From Clostridiales bacterium (GTDB lineage Bacteria; Bacillota; Clostridia; Lachnospirales; Lachnospiraceae): a DNA stretch of 64,000 nucleotides. Positions within the stretch are counted from its first letter, which is position 1, and each line of letters opens with the position of its first letter. A program made the position numbers and the translations under genes. The notes under the pieces are model-generated. The model saw only the letters and a program-made list of their open reading frames with translations. It had not been told where the DNA came from and did no database searches. Shown one piece after another: positions 8,133 to 18,808 of this stretch. The stretch lies in assembly GCA_012520645.1 (NCBI GenBank), contig JAAYNV010000027.1, forward strand, positions 62,001 through 126,000, read 5' to 3'.

Positions 8133-10826
8133 ATGAAAAAGCAGAAATATAACGTGACAGGAATGACCTGCTCCGCATGCTCTTCGCATGTGGAGAAGAG
8201 TGTCTGTAAACTGGCGGGCATGGAAAAAACAACAGTCAATCTGCTGACAAACAGTATGCAGGTGGAATATGATGAAACGGTATTGGCGGAAGAGGATATT
8301 ATCCGCGCGGTGAAAAAAGCCGGATACGGAGCAACCCTTGCGGCAGAAAAAACATCCGGCACAATAGCGCAAACAGGTCATCCGGCAGAGCAAAGAACAA
8401 TGATAGAAGATGCAGAAAATATCAGAAGCAACGGAAAGCGGGTGAGCAGTACAGGGATCGTACGAGAGGAGGCGGGAAAATCAGAGCATGTCATGCGCCT
8501 GCGTCTTGGGATTTCCATAGCGTTCTGGCTACCTCTTATGTATGTAGCAATGTACCATATGTTTTATGAGTGGTTCTCCCTGCCCATACCGGCTTTTATA
8601 TACCGGTATTTTCATGGCACGGAAAATGCAGTGACCCTTGCTTTGACACAGCTGCTTTTGTTATTGCCGATTTTGTATGTGAACCGGAAATTTTTTGCAG
8701 TAGGTTTCCGGGCACTGTTTTATAAGAATCCGAATATGGACACCCTGGTTGCACTGGGGGCATCTGCGGCATTCCTATATGGAGTTTTTGCCATCTATCG
8801 GATCGGCTACGGGCTGGGGCATGGGCAGCTGCAGATAGTGGAGCAGTATGCGGCAGATCTTTACTTTGAATCGGCAGGAACGATACTGACACTGATCACG
8901 GTGGGAAAATATCTGGAAGATCGTTCGAAAGGAAAGACCAGTGAAGCGATTTCCAGACTGCTTGATCTGTCACCCAAGATGGCATTGGTAGAGCGAAACG
9001 GAGAGACCGTTGAGATACCGACCGGGGAAGTGGAAAAGGGAGAGGTATTTCTGGTACGTCCGGGCAGCTATGTTCCGGTAGATGGAGTGGTTTTATCCGG
9101 TACGAGCAGTATGGATGAATCTGCCATCACGGGAGAGAGTATTCCGGTGGAGAAAAAAGAAGGAGACAAGGTTGTCTCCGCGGCTGTGAATCAGGCGGGC
9201 TTTTTAAAATGCCGTGCTGTACGGGTCGGTGAGGATACAACGCTGTCTCAGATTATCCGTCTGGTAGAGGAAGCGAGTGCCACCAAGGCACCGATTGCTA
9301 AGCTGGCAGATCAGATTGCCGGTGTATTCGTACCGGTGGTCATGGGAATCGCACTGCTTGCTATGGCAGGATGGCTGCTTGCCGGGCAGAGCTTTGAGTT
9401 TGCCATGTCTACTGCAATTGCTGTACTTGTCATTTCCTGTCCCTGTGCCCTTGGACTGGCAACTCCGGTAGCGATCATGGTAGGAACAGGAGTCGGTGCA
9501 AGGCACGGCATTTTATTTAAATCCGGGGAGGCACTGCAGGCAGTACGTGATATTGATACGGTGGTGCTGGATAAGACGGGAACGATCACGCAGGGGAAAC
9601 CGAAGGTGACAGAAATCGTAAGTCTTGACACAGGGTGGCCCCAAAGAAAACTCCTGGCGTTAGCGGCATCTCTGGAAAAGTCCAGCGAACATCCATTGGC
9701 AGAGGCAGTTGTGACAGCCGCAAAGGAGCAGGAAATTGCCTTGCAGCCGGCGGAGGACTTTCAGGCGGTATTTGGAAAGGGCATCTATGGAAGGATGGCA
9801 TCCGGGAGAATATACTATATTGGCAAAAAAGCGTATCTGGAGGAAAAGGGTATACGGATTTCGAAAACGGATAAGGAGTTAATGGAAAGGCTTGCGGGAG
9901 AGGGAAAGACGCCTCTGCTTGTAGCAGGGGAGGAAAAGCTGCTCGGTATTGTGGCAGTTTCCGATCCGTTGAAGGAGACGAGCAGACAGGCATTGGCACA
10001 ACTTCAGAAAATGGGTATCCGAACGGTTATGCTGACTGGGGATAATCGCCTGACGGCACAGGCGATTCAAAAACAGCTGCCGATACAAGAGGTAATCGCG
10101 GAAGTGCTGCCCGAAGAAAAAGCGGAGAAAATACAGACGCTTCAGGAGGCTGGACACAGGACCGCCATGATCGGAGACGGTATCAATGATGCTCCGGCGC
10201 TGGCACTTGCCGATGTGGGCATTGCGATAGGTGCCGGAACTGATGTGGCACTGGAAAGTGCGGATGTGGTGCTTATGAAGAGCGATCTTCTGGATGCGGT
10301 AACTGCTATAAAACTGGGACGTGAAGTTATCCGTAATATTAAGCAGAATCTGTTCTGGGCATTTTTTTATAATTGTGTGGGTATTCCCATTACAGCAGGA
10401 CTTTTGTATCCAGTAAACGGAATGAAGTTAAATCCGATGTTTGGTGCAGCGGCTATGAGCTTAAGCAGTATTTTTGTAGTCAGCAATGCACTCAGGCTTC
10501 GTAATTTTAAGGATGGAAGGCAGGAAACGACAGGGGATGACGCAGAAAGGAATGAGATGCAGAATAGGAGAACGTCAACAGAACAGAACATACAAACAGA
10601 AAAGGAAGGTAATAAGATGAAAAAAGTAATTACAGTCGATGGCATGATGTGTGCACACTGCACGGGAAGAGTTCAAAAAGCACTGGAGGAGTTTTCTTTT
10701 ATAAGCAGTGTGGAAATGAATCTGGAAGCAAAAACCGCAACAGTGGAAACCGGAGAAGATTTTGATGCAGAGGCAGTGAAAAAGGCGATTGCCGAGGCAG
10801 GGTATGAGGTAACAGAAATATGTTAA
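8133..10826 (+). CDS. copA: Copper-translocating P-type ATPase with N-terminal HMA domain and C-terminal CopZ-like HMA domain
   Basis: N-term [22 protein letters not shown] ([19 protein letters not shown]); DKTGTIT; C-term [26 protein letters not shown] in the same frame. Confidence 0.92.
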   Translation: MKKQKYNVTGMTCSACSSHVEKSVCKLAGMEKTTVNLLTNSMQVEYDETVLAEEDIIRAVKKAGYGATLAAEKTSGTIAQTGHPAEQRTMIEDAENIRSNGKRVSSTGIVREEAGKSEHVMRLRLGISIAFWLPLMYVAMYHMFYEWFSLPIPAFIYRYFHGTENAVTLALTQLLLLLPILYVNRKFFAVGFRALFYKNPNMDTLVALGASAAFLYGVFAIYRIGYGLGHGQLQIVEQYAADLYFESAGTILTLITVGKYLEDRSKGKTSEAISRLLDLSPKMALVERNGETVEIPTGEVEKGEVFLVRPGSYVPVDGVVLSGTSSMDESAITGESIPVEKKEGDKVVSAAVNQAGFLKCRAVRVGEDTTLSQIIRLVEEASATKAPIAKLADQIAGVFVPVVMGIALLAMAGWLLAGQSFEFAMSTAIAVLVISCPCALGLATPVAIMVGTGVGARHGILFKSGEALQAVRDIDTVVLDKTGTITQGKPKVTEIVSLDTGWPQRKLLALAASLEKSSEHPLAEAVVTAAKEQEIALQPAEDFQAVFGKGIYGRMASGRIYYIGKKAYLEEKGIRISKTDKELMERLAGEGKTPLLVAGEEKLLGIVAVSDPLKETSRQALAQLQKMGIRTVMLTGDNRLTAQAIQKQLPIQEVIAEVLPEEKAEKIQTLQEAGHRTAMIGDGINDAPALALADVGIAIGAGTDVALESADVVLMKSDLLDAVTAIKLGREVIRNIKQNLFWAFFYNCVGIPITAGLLYPVNGMKLNPMFGAAAMSLSSIFVVSNALRLRNFKDGRQETTGDDAERNEMQNRRTSTEQNIQTEKEGNKMKKVITVDGMMCAHCTGRVQKALEEFSFISSVEMNLEAKTATVETGEDFDAEAVKKAIAEAGYEVTEIC

Positions 10827-12142
10827 ACGGTCGGCCGGGCAGGGCGCTCTTTGTGTTTGCCCTGCCCATGATCATTGGAAATTTATTTCAGCAGTTCTAT
10901 ACGATGGTGGATTCCATAATCGTTGGAAAATATGTGGGAGAGAATGCGCTGGCGGCAGTCGGCGCTTCTTATGCACTTACGACAGTTTTTATTATGATAG
11001 CAATCGGAGGCGGCATCGGCGCATCCGTGATTACGAGTCAGTATCTTGGTGCGGGACAATATGAAAAAATGAAAACCTCCATATCGACAGCACTTTTGGC
11101 ATTTCTGGCAGTAAGTGTAATATTGGCTGTTTTCGGACTTGTTTGTAACAGGTGGATTCTGACAGCATTAAAGACTCCGGAGGATATTTTTACAGATGCC
11201 CTGCTTTATTTGAATATTTATTTTATGGGACTGCCTTTTTTATTTATGTATAATATTTTGTCGAGTATGTTCAATGCACTCGGAAAGTCAAGAATTCCAC
11301 TCTATCTGCTGATTTTTTCCTCGATGCTCAATATTCTGCTGGATTTCTGGTTTGTTTTAGGCTTGGGGATGGGAGTAGCCGGGGTTGCCATAGCGACTGT
11401 CATTGCACAGGGGCTTTCTGCGGTGATTTCTTTTCTTTTGCTGTTACAGCATTTAAAAACTTATACATCCGAAAAAAACATTTTGTTTGATATACCATTA
11501 CTTGGAAGGATGGTAAAGATTGCGGTTCCCTCTATTGTACAACAGTCTATTGTATCAGTAGGCATGCTGTTTGTACAGTCGGTGGTAAATACCTTTGGAT
11601 CTGCAGTGGTAGCCGGGTACTCTGCCGGAATGCGGGTGGAGTCACTTTGTATTGTTCCGATGATTGCAACCGGAAATGCGGTATCCACCTTTACGGCACA
11701 GAATCTGGGAGCAGGGGAGACAGAAAGAGTCAGAAAGGGCTATCGGGCAAGCTATGGAATCGTCATTGGATTTGGCATTTTAATCTGTCTTGTGCTGACC
11801 CTGTTTCACGAGCCGATCATTTCAGCTTTTTTGGATGAGACAACAAGTAGTACTGCATTTGCAACCGGAAAGGCATATCTGCAGTTCATTGCTTTTTTCT
11901 TTGTGTTTATCGGTTTTAAAGCATGTACGGACGGGGTGCTGCGTGGTGCGGGAGATATGGGAGTCTATCTTGCCGCCAATCTGGCAAACCTGTTTCTGAG
12001 GGTTACTGTTGCAAATATCTGTGCTCCAATCTGGGGCGTCCAGATGGTGTGGTATGCTGTTCCGATGGGATGGGCTTTGAATTATGTCATTTCCTTTGGA
12101 TGGTATCTGACGGGACGATGGAGTAAGAAAAAATTGATTTAA
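10820..12142 (+). CDS. MATE family efflux transporter
   Basis: [36 protein letters not shown]; overlaps the copA end by 7 nt. Confidence 0.92.
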   Translation: MLNGRPGRALFVFALPMIIGNLFQQFYTMVDSIIVGKYVGENALAAVGASYALTTVFIMIAIGGGIGASVITSQYLGAGQYEKMKTSISTALLAFLAVSVILAVFGLVCNRWILTALKTPEDIFTDALLYLNIYFMGLPFLFMYNILSSMFNALGKSRIPLYLLIFSSMLNILLDFWFVLGLGMGVAGVAIATVIAQGLSAVISFLLLLQHLKTYTSEKNILFDIPLLGRMVKIAVPSIVQQSIVSVGMLFVQSVVNTFGSAVVAGYSAGMRVESLCIVPMIATGNAVSTFTAQNLGAGETERVRKGYRASYGIVIGFGILICLVLTLFHEPIISAFLDETTSSTAFATGKAYLQFIAFFFVFIGFKACTDGVLRGAGDMGVYLAANLANLFLRVTVANICAPIWGVQMVWYAVPMGWALNYVISFGWYLTGRWSKKKLI

Positions 12143-12165
12143 TACATTTTTTAGAAATCCTTCTC

Positions 12166-12193
12166 TTGACATTCTATTGACCGGTGTTATATT
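12166..12193 (+). promoter_or_regulatory. Predicted sigmaA promoter upstream of clpB
   Basis: TTGACA (12166-12171), 16 bp, TATATT (12188-12193). Confidence 0.6.
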
Positions 12194-12258
12194 TAATGTA
12201 GAACAAATAAAACAAAAAGAAATTGCATATAATACGAAAGGGAATGGAGGGAGCTGCT

Positions 12259-14841
12259 ATGAATATATCCAAATTTACACAGAAATCCGTGGAAGCGGTG
12301 GAACGTTGTGAAAAGCTGGCCTATGAGTACGGCAATCAGGAGATTGAACAGGAACATCTGCTTTATAGTCTGCTTACGATCGAAGACAGTCTGATCTTAA
12401 AGCTGATTGAAAAAATGGAGATTCAGAAGGAGCACTTTTTAAATCGGGTTCAGAGTGCATTGGAGAAACGTGTCAAGGTGCAGGGCGGACGGGTCTATGT
12501 GGGACAGCACCTGAATAAGGTGTTAATATCCGCAGAGGATGAGGCCAGGGCGATGGGGGATGAATATGTCTCCGTAGAGCATCTGTTTTTGTCCATGATC
12601 AAAAATCCAAATAAAGAGATCAAAGAGATCTTCCGGGAATACGGTATTACGAGAGAACGTTTTTTACAGGTACTTGCGACTGTGCGCGGCAACCAGAAGG
12701 TGACAAGCGACAATCCAGAGGCAACCTATGATACGTTGGAGAAATACGGACAGGATCTTGTGGAAAAGGCAAGGGCACAGAAGTTAGATCCGGTGATCGG
12801 CAGGGATTCGGAAATCCGGAATGTGATTCGGATTTTGTCCAGAAAGACCAAGAATAATCCGGTATTAATCGGTGAACCGGGTGTCGGCAAAACAGCGGTT
12901 GTGGAAGGACTGGCACAGCGTATCGTACGTGGAGATGTGCCACAGGGCTTAAAGGATAAGAAAATCTTTTCCCTTGATATGGGAGCGTTGGTGGCAGGGG
13001 CAAAATACCGCGGTGAATTTGAAGAACGTCTGAAAGCGGTGCTGGAGGATGTCAAGAACAGCGACGGACAGATCATCCTGTTTATCGATGAACTGCATAC
13101 GATCGTAGGAGCCGGAAAAACAGACGGTGCGATGGATGCTGGAAATATGTTAAAGCCAATGCTTGCCAGAGGAGAACTGCATTGTATCGGAGCCACGACT
13201 CTGAATGAATATCGGCAGTATATCGAAAAGGATGCGGCACTGGAACGACGTTTCCAACCGGTATTGGTGGACGAGCCGACGGTGGAGGATACCATTTCCA
13301 TTCTGCGTGGATTAAAAGAGCGTTATGAAGTTTATCATGGCGTAAAGATTATGGACAATGCACTGGTCAGTGCGGCAACGTTATCTCATCGTTATATTTC
13401 GGATCGTTTCCTGCCGGATAAGGCAATTGATCTGGTGGATGAGGCATGTGCCCTGATTAAGACCGAACTGGATTCCATGCCGACGGAGCTGGATGAACTA
13501 CAGCGGAAGGTAATGCAGCTCGAGATTGAGGAGGCGGCTTTAAAGAAGGAGGATGACCGACTCAGTCGTGAGAGGTTGGAAAATCTCCAGAAGGAGTTAG
13601 CGGAGTTAAAGGCAGAGTTTAATAACCGAAAGGCGCAGTGGGATAATGAAAAGGCTTCCGTGGAGAAGCTTTCCAAGCTGCGGGAGGAAATCGAAGGAAT
13701 CAACAGCCAGATTCAGATCGCACAAAGAGAAGGCAATCTGGAAAAGGCGGCAGAATTGTCCTATGGGAAACTTCCGGCCTTAAGAAAGCAGTTAGAAATC
13801 GAAGAGGAAAAAATCAAAGCAGAGGACTTGGCTCTTGTACATGAGAGTGTTTCGGAGGAGGAAATCGCCCGAATTATTTCACGATGGACCGGTATTCCGG
13901 TTTCTAAACTGACTGAAAGTGAACGGAACAAGACGCTGCATCTGGATGAAGAACTGCATAAGCGCGTCATCGGACAGGATGAAGGCGTGACTAAGGTGAC
14001 GGAGGCAATCATTCGTTCCAAGGCGGGGATCAAGGATCCGACGAAACCGATTGGTTCCTTCCTGTTTCTGGGACCTACCGGTGTCGGTAAGACGGAACTG
14101 GCAAAATCGCTGGCAGCAGCACTCTTTGATGACGAGAACAATATGGTCCGTATTGATATGAGTGAATATATGGAGAAATATTCTGTCTCCCGCCTGATCG
14201 GAGCGCCTCCCGGATATGTGGGCTATGAGGAAGGCGGACAGCTGACAGAAGCCGTTCGGAGAAAACCATATTCGGTCGTGCTGTTTGATGAGATTGAAAA
14301 GGCACATCCGGATGTGTTCAATGTTCTGTTGCAGGTATTGGATGATGGAAGGATTACCGATTCCCAGGGACGGACAGTGGACTTTAAAAATACGATTCTG
14401 ATCATGACCTCGAATATCGGAGCGGCTTATCTGTTAGAAGGAATTGATGAGAACGGAAAGATAAACAGTGATGCGGAAAAACTGGTTTTGGAAGAACTGC
14501 GGGCACATTTCAGACCGGAATTTTTAAACCGGCTGGATGAGACGATTTTATTCAAGCCGCTTACAAAGACAAATATCGGCGGCATTATTCATCTGATTAT
14601 CGCAGATCTGAACAGACGTCTGGAGGATCGGGAAATTTCCATTGAACTGACGGATGCGGCAGAGCAGTCTATTGTAGATAATGCCTATGATCCGGTCTAT
14701 GGTGCACGGCCATTGAAGCGGTATATCCAGAAATATGTGGAGACGCTTTCTGCCAAGCTGATTCTTGCGGATGCAGTGGGTCCAAAGGATACCATTTTGA
14801 TCGATGCAGTGAATGGAGAACTGAAAGCAGGAAAAAAATAA
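12259..14841 (+). CDS. clpB: ATP-dependent chaperone ClpB
   Basis: Two AAA+ Walker A motifs ([33 protein letters not shown]), Clp_N repeats, middle coiled-coil domain. Confidence 0.95.
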   Translation: MNISKFTQKSVEAVERCEKLAYEYGNQEIEQEHLLYSLLTIEDSLILKLIEKMEIQKEHFLNRVQSALEKRVKVQGGRVYVGQHLNKVLISAEDEARAMGDEYVSVEHLFLSMIKNPNKEIKEIFREYGITRERFLQVLATVRGNQKVTSDNPEATYDTLEKYGQDLVEKARAQKLDPVIGRDSEIRNVIRILSRKTKNNPVLIGEPGVGKTAVVEGLAQRIVRGDVPQGLKDKKIFSLDMGALVAGAKYRGEFEERLKAVLEDVKNSDGQIILFIDELHTIVGAGKTDGAMDAGNMLKPMLARGELHCIGATTLNEYRQYIEKDAALERRFQPVLVDEPTVEDTISILRGLKERYEVYHGVKIMDNALVSAATLSHRYISDRFLPDKAIDLVDEACALIKTELDSMPTELDELQRKVMQLEIEEAALKKEDDRLSRERLENLQKELAELKAEFNNRKAQWDNEKASVEKLSKLREEIEGINSQIQIAQREGNLEKAAELSYGKLPALRKQLEIEEEKIKAEDLALVHESVSEEEIARIISRWTGIPVSKLTESERNKTLHLDEELHKRVIGQDEGVTKVTEAIIRSKAGIKDPTKPIGSFLFLGPTGVGKTELAKSLAAALFDDENNMVRIDMSEYMEKYSVSRLIGAPPGYVGYEEGGQLTEAVRRKPYSVVLFDEIEKAHPDVFNVLLQVLDDGRITDSQGRTVDFKNTILIMTSNIGAAYLLEGIDENGKINSDAEKLVLEELRAHFRPEFLNRLDETILFKPLTKTNIGGIIHLIIADLNRRLEDREISIELTDAAEQSIVDNAYDPVYGARPLKRYIQKYVETLSAKLILADAVGPKDTILIDAVNGELKAGKK

Positions 14842-14860
14842 AATAAATTAGCAGGGGAGA

Positions 14861-15922
14861 ATGCTTATGAGTGGAAGTCACATTGCAATTCCTACCGTCC
14901 TGAAGGTAGGAAAGGGAACATTGAAAAATATTGGAAGTTATATTAAGGCAAGCGGTTTTGAAAATGCGGTGCTCTATTTTGGAAACGGATTAATTGACCT
15001 GTTTGGATATGAGGTGTTAGATCCGTTAAAGGAGGAAGGCGTCAATATTCTGGAATACCGGGAAGTGGATTCTGTCAGAATCGAGGATATTATAGAGATG
15101 GCGTTTGGAATCCATACAAAGGCACAGGTCATTGTGGGCATTGGAGGCGGCAAAGTGATCGATGCCGCCAAATATGCAGCCTACCTTAGAAAACTGCCGT
15201 TTATCAGTGTACCGACTTCCGCTTCCAGTGACGGGTTTTCCTCTGCCAGTGCATCGTTGATTGTAAACGGCAGAAGAAATTCGGTTCCGGCAAGAATGGC
15301 ATATGGTATTATTGTGGATACGGATGTGATTAAAAGTGCACCGGAGAAATTTTTGTATTCCGGTATCGGAGATCTGGTGTCTAAGATTACGGCACTATAT
15401 GACTGGGTCTATGAGGATCAAAAAGGCTACACGGTACTCAATGACTGTGCCATGATGATTGCCAAAAAGGCGGTCAACAGTTTTGTGCGGACTCCTTTTG
15501 AGAGCATTCATGATGATCTGTTTTTACGGGAATTATTGGATTCCCTTGCCATGAGTGGGATTGCCAATGAGATTGCAGGAAGCAGTGCACCTACAAGCGG
15601 CAGTGAGCATCTGATTTCGCATGCTCTTGACAAGCTGCTTGAGAAACCGCAGCTGCACGGGATTCAGGTTGGTATTGCGACCTATCTGATGAGTAAGGTG
15701 CAGGATCACCGATATAAGAGAGTCAATACAATCTTTACGGATACAGGCTTCTGGAATTATGTCAGTACGCTTGGCTTAAAGAGAGAGGAATTTGAAGAGG
15801 CGATTGATCTGGCCCCATCTATCAAACCGCACAGGCATACCTATCTTCATGAAGAGCGGTACAGAGAGCTTGCAAAGCAGGTTCTTTATGAGGATGAAGT
15901 GCTGAAGAAAGTGTTTGGATAA
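14861..15922 (+). CDS. sn-glycerol-1-phosphate dehydrogenase (AraM/EgsA-like, iron-containing ADH superfamily)
   Basis: VIVGIGGGKVIDAAKYAAYLRKLPFISVPTSASSDGFSSASASLIVNGRRNSVPAR motif of the G1PDH family. Confidence 0.82.
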   Translation: MLMSGSHIAIPTVLKVGKGTLKNIGSYIKASGFENAVLYFGNGLIDLFGYEVLDPLKEEGVNILEYREVDSVRIEDIIEMAFGIHTKAQVIVGIGGGKVIDAAKYAAYLRKLPFISVPTSASSDGFSSASASLIVNGRRNSVPARMAYGIIVDTDVIKSAPEKFLYSGIGDLVSKITALYDWVYEDQKGYTVLNDCAMMIAKKAVNSFVRTPFESIHDDLFLRELLDSLAMSGIANEIAGSSAPTSGSEHLISHALDKLLEKPQLHGIQVGIATYLMSKVQDHRYKRVNTIFTDTGFWNYVSTLGLKREEFEEAIDLAPSIKPHRHTYLHEERYRELAKQVLYEDEVLKKVFG

Positions 15923-15929
15923 AATGAAC

Positions 15930-15982
15930 AGCGTCGGTGTTTAAGGACCGGTATACCTTAAACACTGACGCTGATTTTTTCA
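15930..15982 (+). terminator. Rho-independent terminator
   Basis: AGCGTCGGTGTTTAAGG-accggtata-CCTTAAACACTGACGCT followed by a T-run. Confidence 0.85.
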
Positions 15983-16280
15983 TTCCTATGAGGATCAGAT
16001 TGCGGCGGCAAAGGCGGCTTATAATCAGTCACAGATGAGCCATATGTTAGATGAGGCAAGAGAACTGGGCGAAAAAATCGCAGAGAAGAGAGAAGAGCTG
16101 GAGCCGAAGACTGCAGAAGAGAGAAAAGAAGAACTGGCAGAAGAGGCGGTTGAAAAGGTCACCGGAACCGAGCAGGACAAAGGTACCTTAGAGGAAATGA
16201 TGGAAGAGAAGGAAGAAATCATCGAAGAGATGAAAGAGCAGAGGATGGAAGAAAAGAGGATGGAAGACAGGATGGAATAG
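15975..16280 (+). other. Charged helical ORF, possible 5'-truncated remnant
   Basis: Frame open from 15975 (FFHSYEDQIAAAKAAYNQSQMSHMLDEARELGEKIAEKREELEPKTAEERKEELAEEAVEKVTG...). Usable ATG only at 16035 with no clear RBS; the open frame starts inside the T-run of the preceding terminator. Confidence 0.4.
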
Positions 16281-16303
16281 TAAGAATTCCATCCTGTTTT
16301 TGT
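16267..16303 (+). terminator. Rho-independent terminator
   Basis: ACAGGATGGAAT-agtaaga-ATTCCATCCTGT followed by TTTTT. Confidence 0.8.
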
Positions 16304-16327
16304 ATGACGGACAACAAAATGCGGATA

Positions 16328-16356
16328 TTGACACCCCCAAAAAGCAGTACTATAAT
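16328..16356 (+). promoter_or_regulatory. SigmaA promoter of feoAB
   Basis: TTGACA (16328-16333), 17-bp spacer, TATAAT (16351-16356). Confidence 0.85.
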
Positions 16357-16371
16357 TTACTGGAATATAAA

Positions 16372-16386
16372 TGAGAACAATTATCA
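16372..16386. promoter_or_regulatory. Candidate Fur box
   Basis: TGAGAACAATTATCA, 12 of 14 defined positions of TGATAATNATTATCA, downstream of the feoAB -10. Confidence 0.6.
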
Positions 16387-16395
16387 AAAAAGGAA

Positions 16396-16692
16396 ATGGA
16401 AGCCATGACATTATATGAAGCGAAAAAGGGTGGACAGTATACGGTAAAGGGATTATATCTGGAAGAAGGAATCACCAGGCGCTTACAGGCATTGGGACTC
16501 AATGACGGGACGAAGGTAAATGTGTTGAACCGAAGGAAAAGGGGAGCTATGATCATTCAGGTGCGTGGAACAAGACTTGCACTGGGCAGGCATATTACGA
16601 CAGGAATCGAAGTTGGTGGAATGATGCAGGAAAAAGATGATAAGAACAAAGGAGACTGCAGAAAAGAGGATATGGGACATGACGCAGATTAA
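16396..16692 (+). CDS. feoA: Ferrous iron transport protein A
   Basis: FeoA SH3-like sequence MTLYEAKKGGQYTVKGLYLEEGITRRLQALGLNDGTKVNVLNRRKRGAMIIQVRGTRLALGRHITTGIEV. Confidence 0.88.
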   Translation: MEAMTLYEAKKGGQYTVKGLYLEEGITRRLQALGLNDGTKVNVLNRRKRGAMIIQVRGTRLALGRHITTGIEVGGMMQEKDDKNKGDCRKEDMGHDAD

Positions 16693-18685
16693 TGGAAAAG
16701 GACCGATACATGTAGCATTTGTAGGAAATCCAAATTGCGGTAAGACGACGCTTTTTAATGCAGTGACCGGATCAAAGCTAAAGGTGGCAAACTGGCCGGG
16801 CGTTACCGTGGAGAAAAAGGAGGGCTATGCACAGTATGAGGGAGAGGAACTGGTTTGTATTGATACACCGGGCATCTATTCGCTGACCTGCTATACAATC
16901 GAAGAAAAGGTAACCAGACAGTGCGTTATGGATGATGAGATCGATGTGATCGTAAACGTGGTGGATGCTTCCAGTCTGGAGCGGAATCTGTATCTGACCT
17001 TACAGCTATTGGAACTTGGAAAGCCGATGGTGCTGGCTCTCAATATGATGGATATTGTACAGGAACGCGGAATGGAGATTGATCTTCACAGAATGCCGGA
17101 AATGTTAGGTGATATCGCTGTTATTCCGGTATCGGCAGCCAGGCGGAGCGGAATCACAACCTTGCTTCATGCAGTGGTTCATCATTATAAGGAGGGACCG
17201 AAAGGGGATATCCTACACTATAATGAGGAAATTGAAGATAAAATCGCCAAGCTGGAGGTCATGATGCAGGCACATTATCCGGCGCATTCCTCGGTTCGCT
17301 GGCATGCCATTAAGCTTCTTGAGAATGATGAAGAGGTCAAAAAAGAACATCCAATCCAGACGATTAATGTCGTGGAAAGGAGCTATGAGAAGGAAATCAT
17401 TCAGCGGAAGTATGAATACATAGAACAGATCGTAAAGGAAGTTCTGTTTCACAGGGAAAAAAAGGCAGCTTCCACAGACCGGATCGACAGACTGCTTACC
17501 CATCCGGTATTGGGGATACCGATGTTTTTATATATTATGGGACTGGTGTTCTTTCTGACATTTACGGTAGGAGATGCTTTAAAAGGTATCTTTGAGGCAG
17601 CACTGGCAGTCTTTTCAGATGCGGCAGCAGGCATGCTGTCTTCCATTGGAGCAGCAGAATGGCTGCGATCATTGATTGTGGATGGAATCATCGCAGGAGT
17701 GGGAGGCATCCTGACCTTTATTCCCAATATCTTTATTCTGTTTCTGGCACTTGCGATTCTGGAGGATTCCGGTTATATGTCCCGTGTGGCATATGTTATG
17801 GATTCTCTGATGGGTAAGGTTGGACTTTCCGGTAAGGCGTTTTTGCCGATGATTTTAGGCTTTGGTTGTACTGTTCCAGCGATCATGGCAACTAGGGCAC
17901 TGGAAACGGAACACGACAGGCGGAAAACGATGATCGTTACACCATTTATGTCCTGTTCAGCACGTCTGCCGATTTATGTGCTGTTTTCCGAAATGTTTTT
18001 TTCAGAGCACGCAGGACTCGTCGCTTTTTCCATGTATGTGATCGGTATGGTGGCAGCTATTTTGACAGCTCTTATTTTAAACAGAATCGAAAAGGGAAGA
18101 GTCAATGATTCTCTGTTGATTGAACTGCCGGAATATAAGAGACCGAATACCAGAACAATCCGTATTTATGTCTGGAACAAACTAAAGGATTATTTGACCA
18201 AGGCAGGAACAACTATTTTTCTTGCATCCATCGTGATCTGGTTTGTGCTCAATTTCGGCATGGGCGGAAGAGTGGAAAGTCCGGCGGAGAGCTTCGGGGC
18301 CATGATCGGACATGTGCTGTCGCCGCTTTTGGCGCCGGCGGGACTTAATATGTGGCAGATTGTTGTAGCACTGATTTCCGGTGTTTCAGCAAAGGAGGTT
18401 GTGGTATCCAGTTTTGCCGTGCTGTTTGGCGTAACCAACGCAAATTCTGCGGCGGGAATGCAGACTATTGTGGAAAATATTCATGCCGTTAATCCGAATT
18501 TCGGACCAGTCAATGCGTATGCTTTAATGGTATTTTGTTTGTTGTATGTACCATGTGCGGCAACCATAGCAACCATCAAAAAGGAGAGTAATTCCTGGAA
18601 GTTTACAGCTGGGATGGTAATATTCCAGATTCTGTTTGCATGGGTGGCAGCCACGCTGGTTTTTCAAATTGGGAGTCTCCTTTGA
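16679..18685 (+). CDS. feoB: Ferrous iron transport protein B
   Basis: GNPNCGKTTLFNAVTGSKLKVANWPGVTVEKKEG G-domain plus Gate/Nucleoside_tran TM regions; overlaps feoA. Confidence 0.95.
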   Translation: MTQINGKGPIHVAFVGNPNCGKTTLFNAVTGSKLKVANWPGVTVEKKEGYAQYEGEELVCIDTPGIYSLTCYTIEEKVTRQCVMDDEIDVIVNVVDASSLERNLYLTLQLLELGKPMVLALNMMDIVQERGMEIDLHRMPEMLGDIAVIPVSAARRSGITTLLHAVVHHYKEGPKGDILHYNEEIEDKIAKLEVMMQAHYPAHSSVRWHAIKLLENDEEVKKEHPIQTINVVERSYEKEIIQRKYEYIEQIVKEVLFHREKKAASTDRIDRLLTHPVLGIPMFLYIMGLVFFLTFTVGDALKGIFEAALAVFSDAAAGMLSSIGAAEWLRSLIVDGIIAGVGGILTFIPNIFILFLALAILEDSGYMSRVAYVMDSLMGKVGLSGKAFLPMILGFGCTVPAIMATRALETEHDRRKTMIVTPFMSCSARLPIYVLFSEMFFSEHAGLVAFSMYVIGMVAAILTALILNRIEKGRVNDSLLIELPEYKRPNTRTIRIYVWNKLKDYLTKAGTTIFLASIVIWFVLNFGMGGRVESPAESFGAMIGHVLSPLLAPAGLNMWQIVVALISGVSAKEVVVSSFAVLFGVTNANSAAGMQTIVENIHAVNPNFGPVNAYALMVFCLLYVPCAATIATIKKESNSWKFTAGMVIFQILFAWVAATLVFQIGSLL

Positions 18686-18808
18686 TAAAAAAATAACAAT
18701 TTCGGGAAAAGCCCTTGATTTCCCTGCCTGTTTGTGTGAAAATAGGAAAGGATAAAAAAGCGTAGATTTTCGCTTTATTTTATGGAAAAGAAAGGTTAGG
18801 GAACACAT

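Noticed and set aside
9204-9506. Minus-strand ORFs within copA
   Set aside because: Antisense to a strongly conserved P-type ATPase; no independent evidence.
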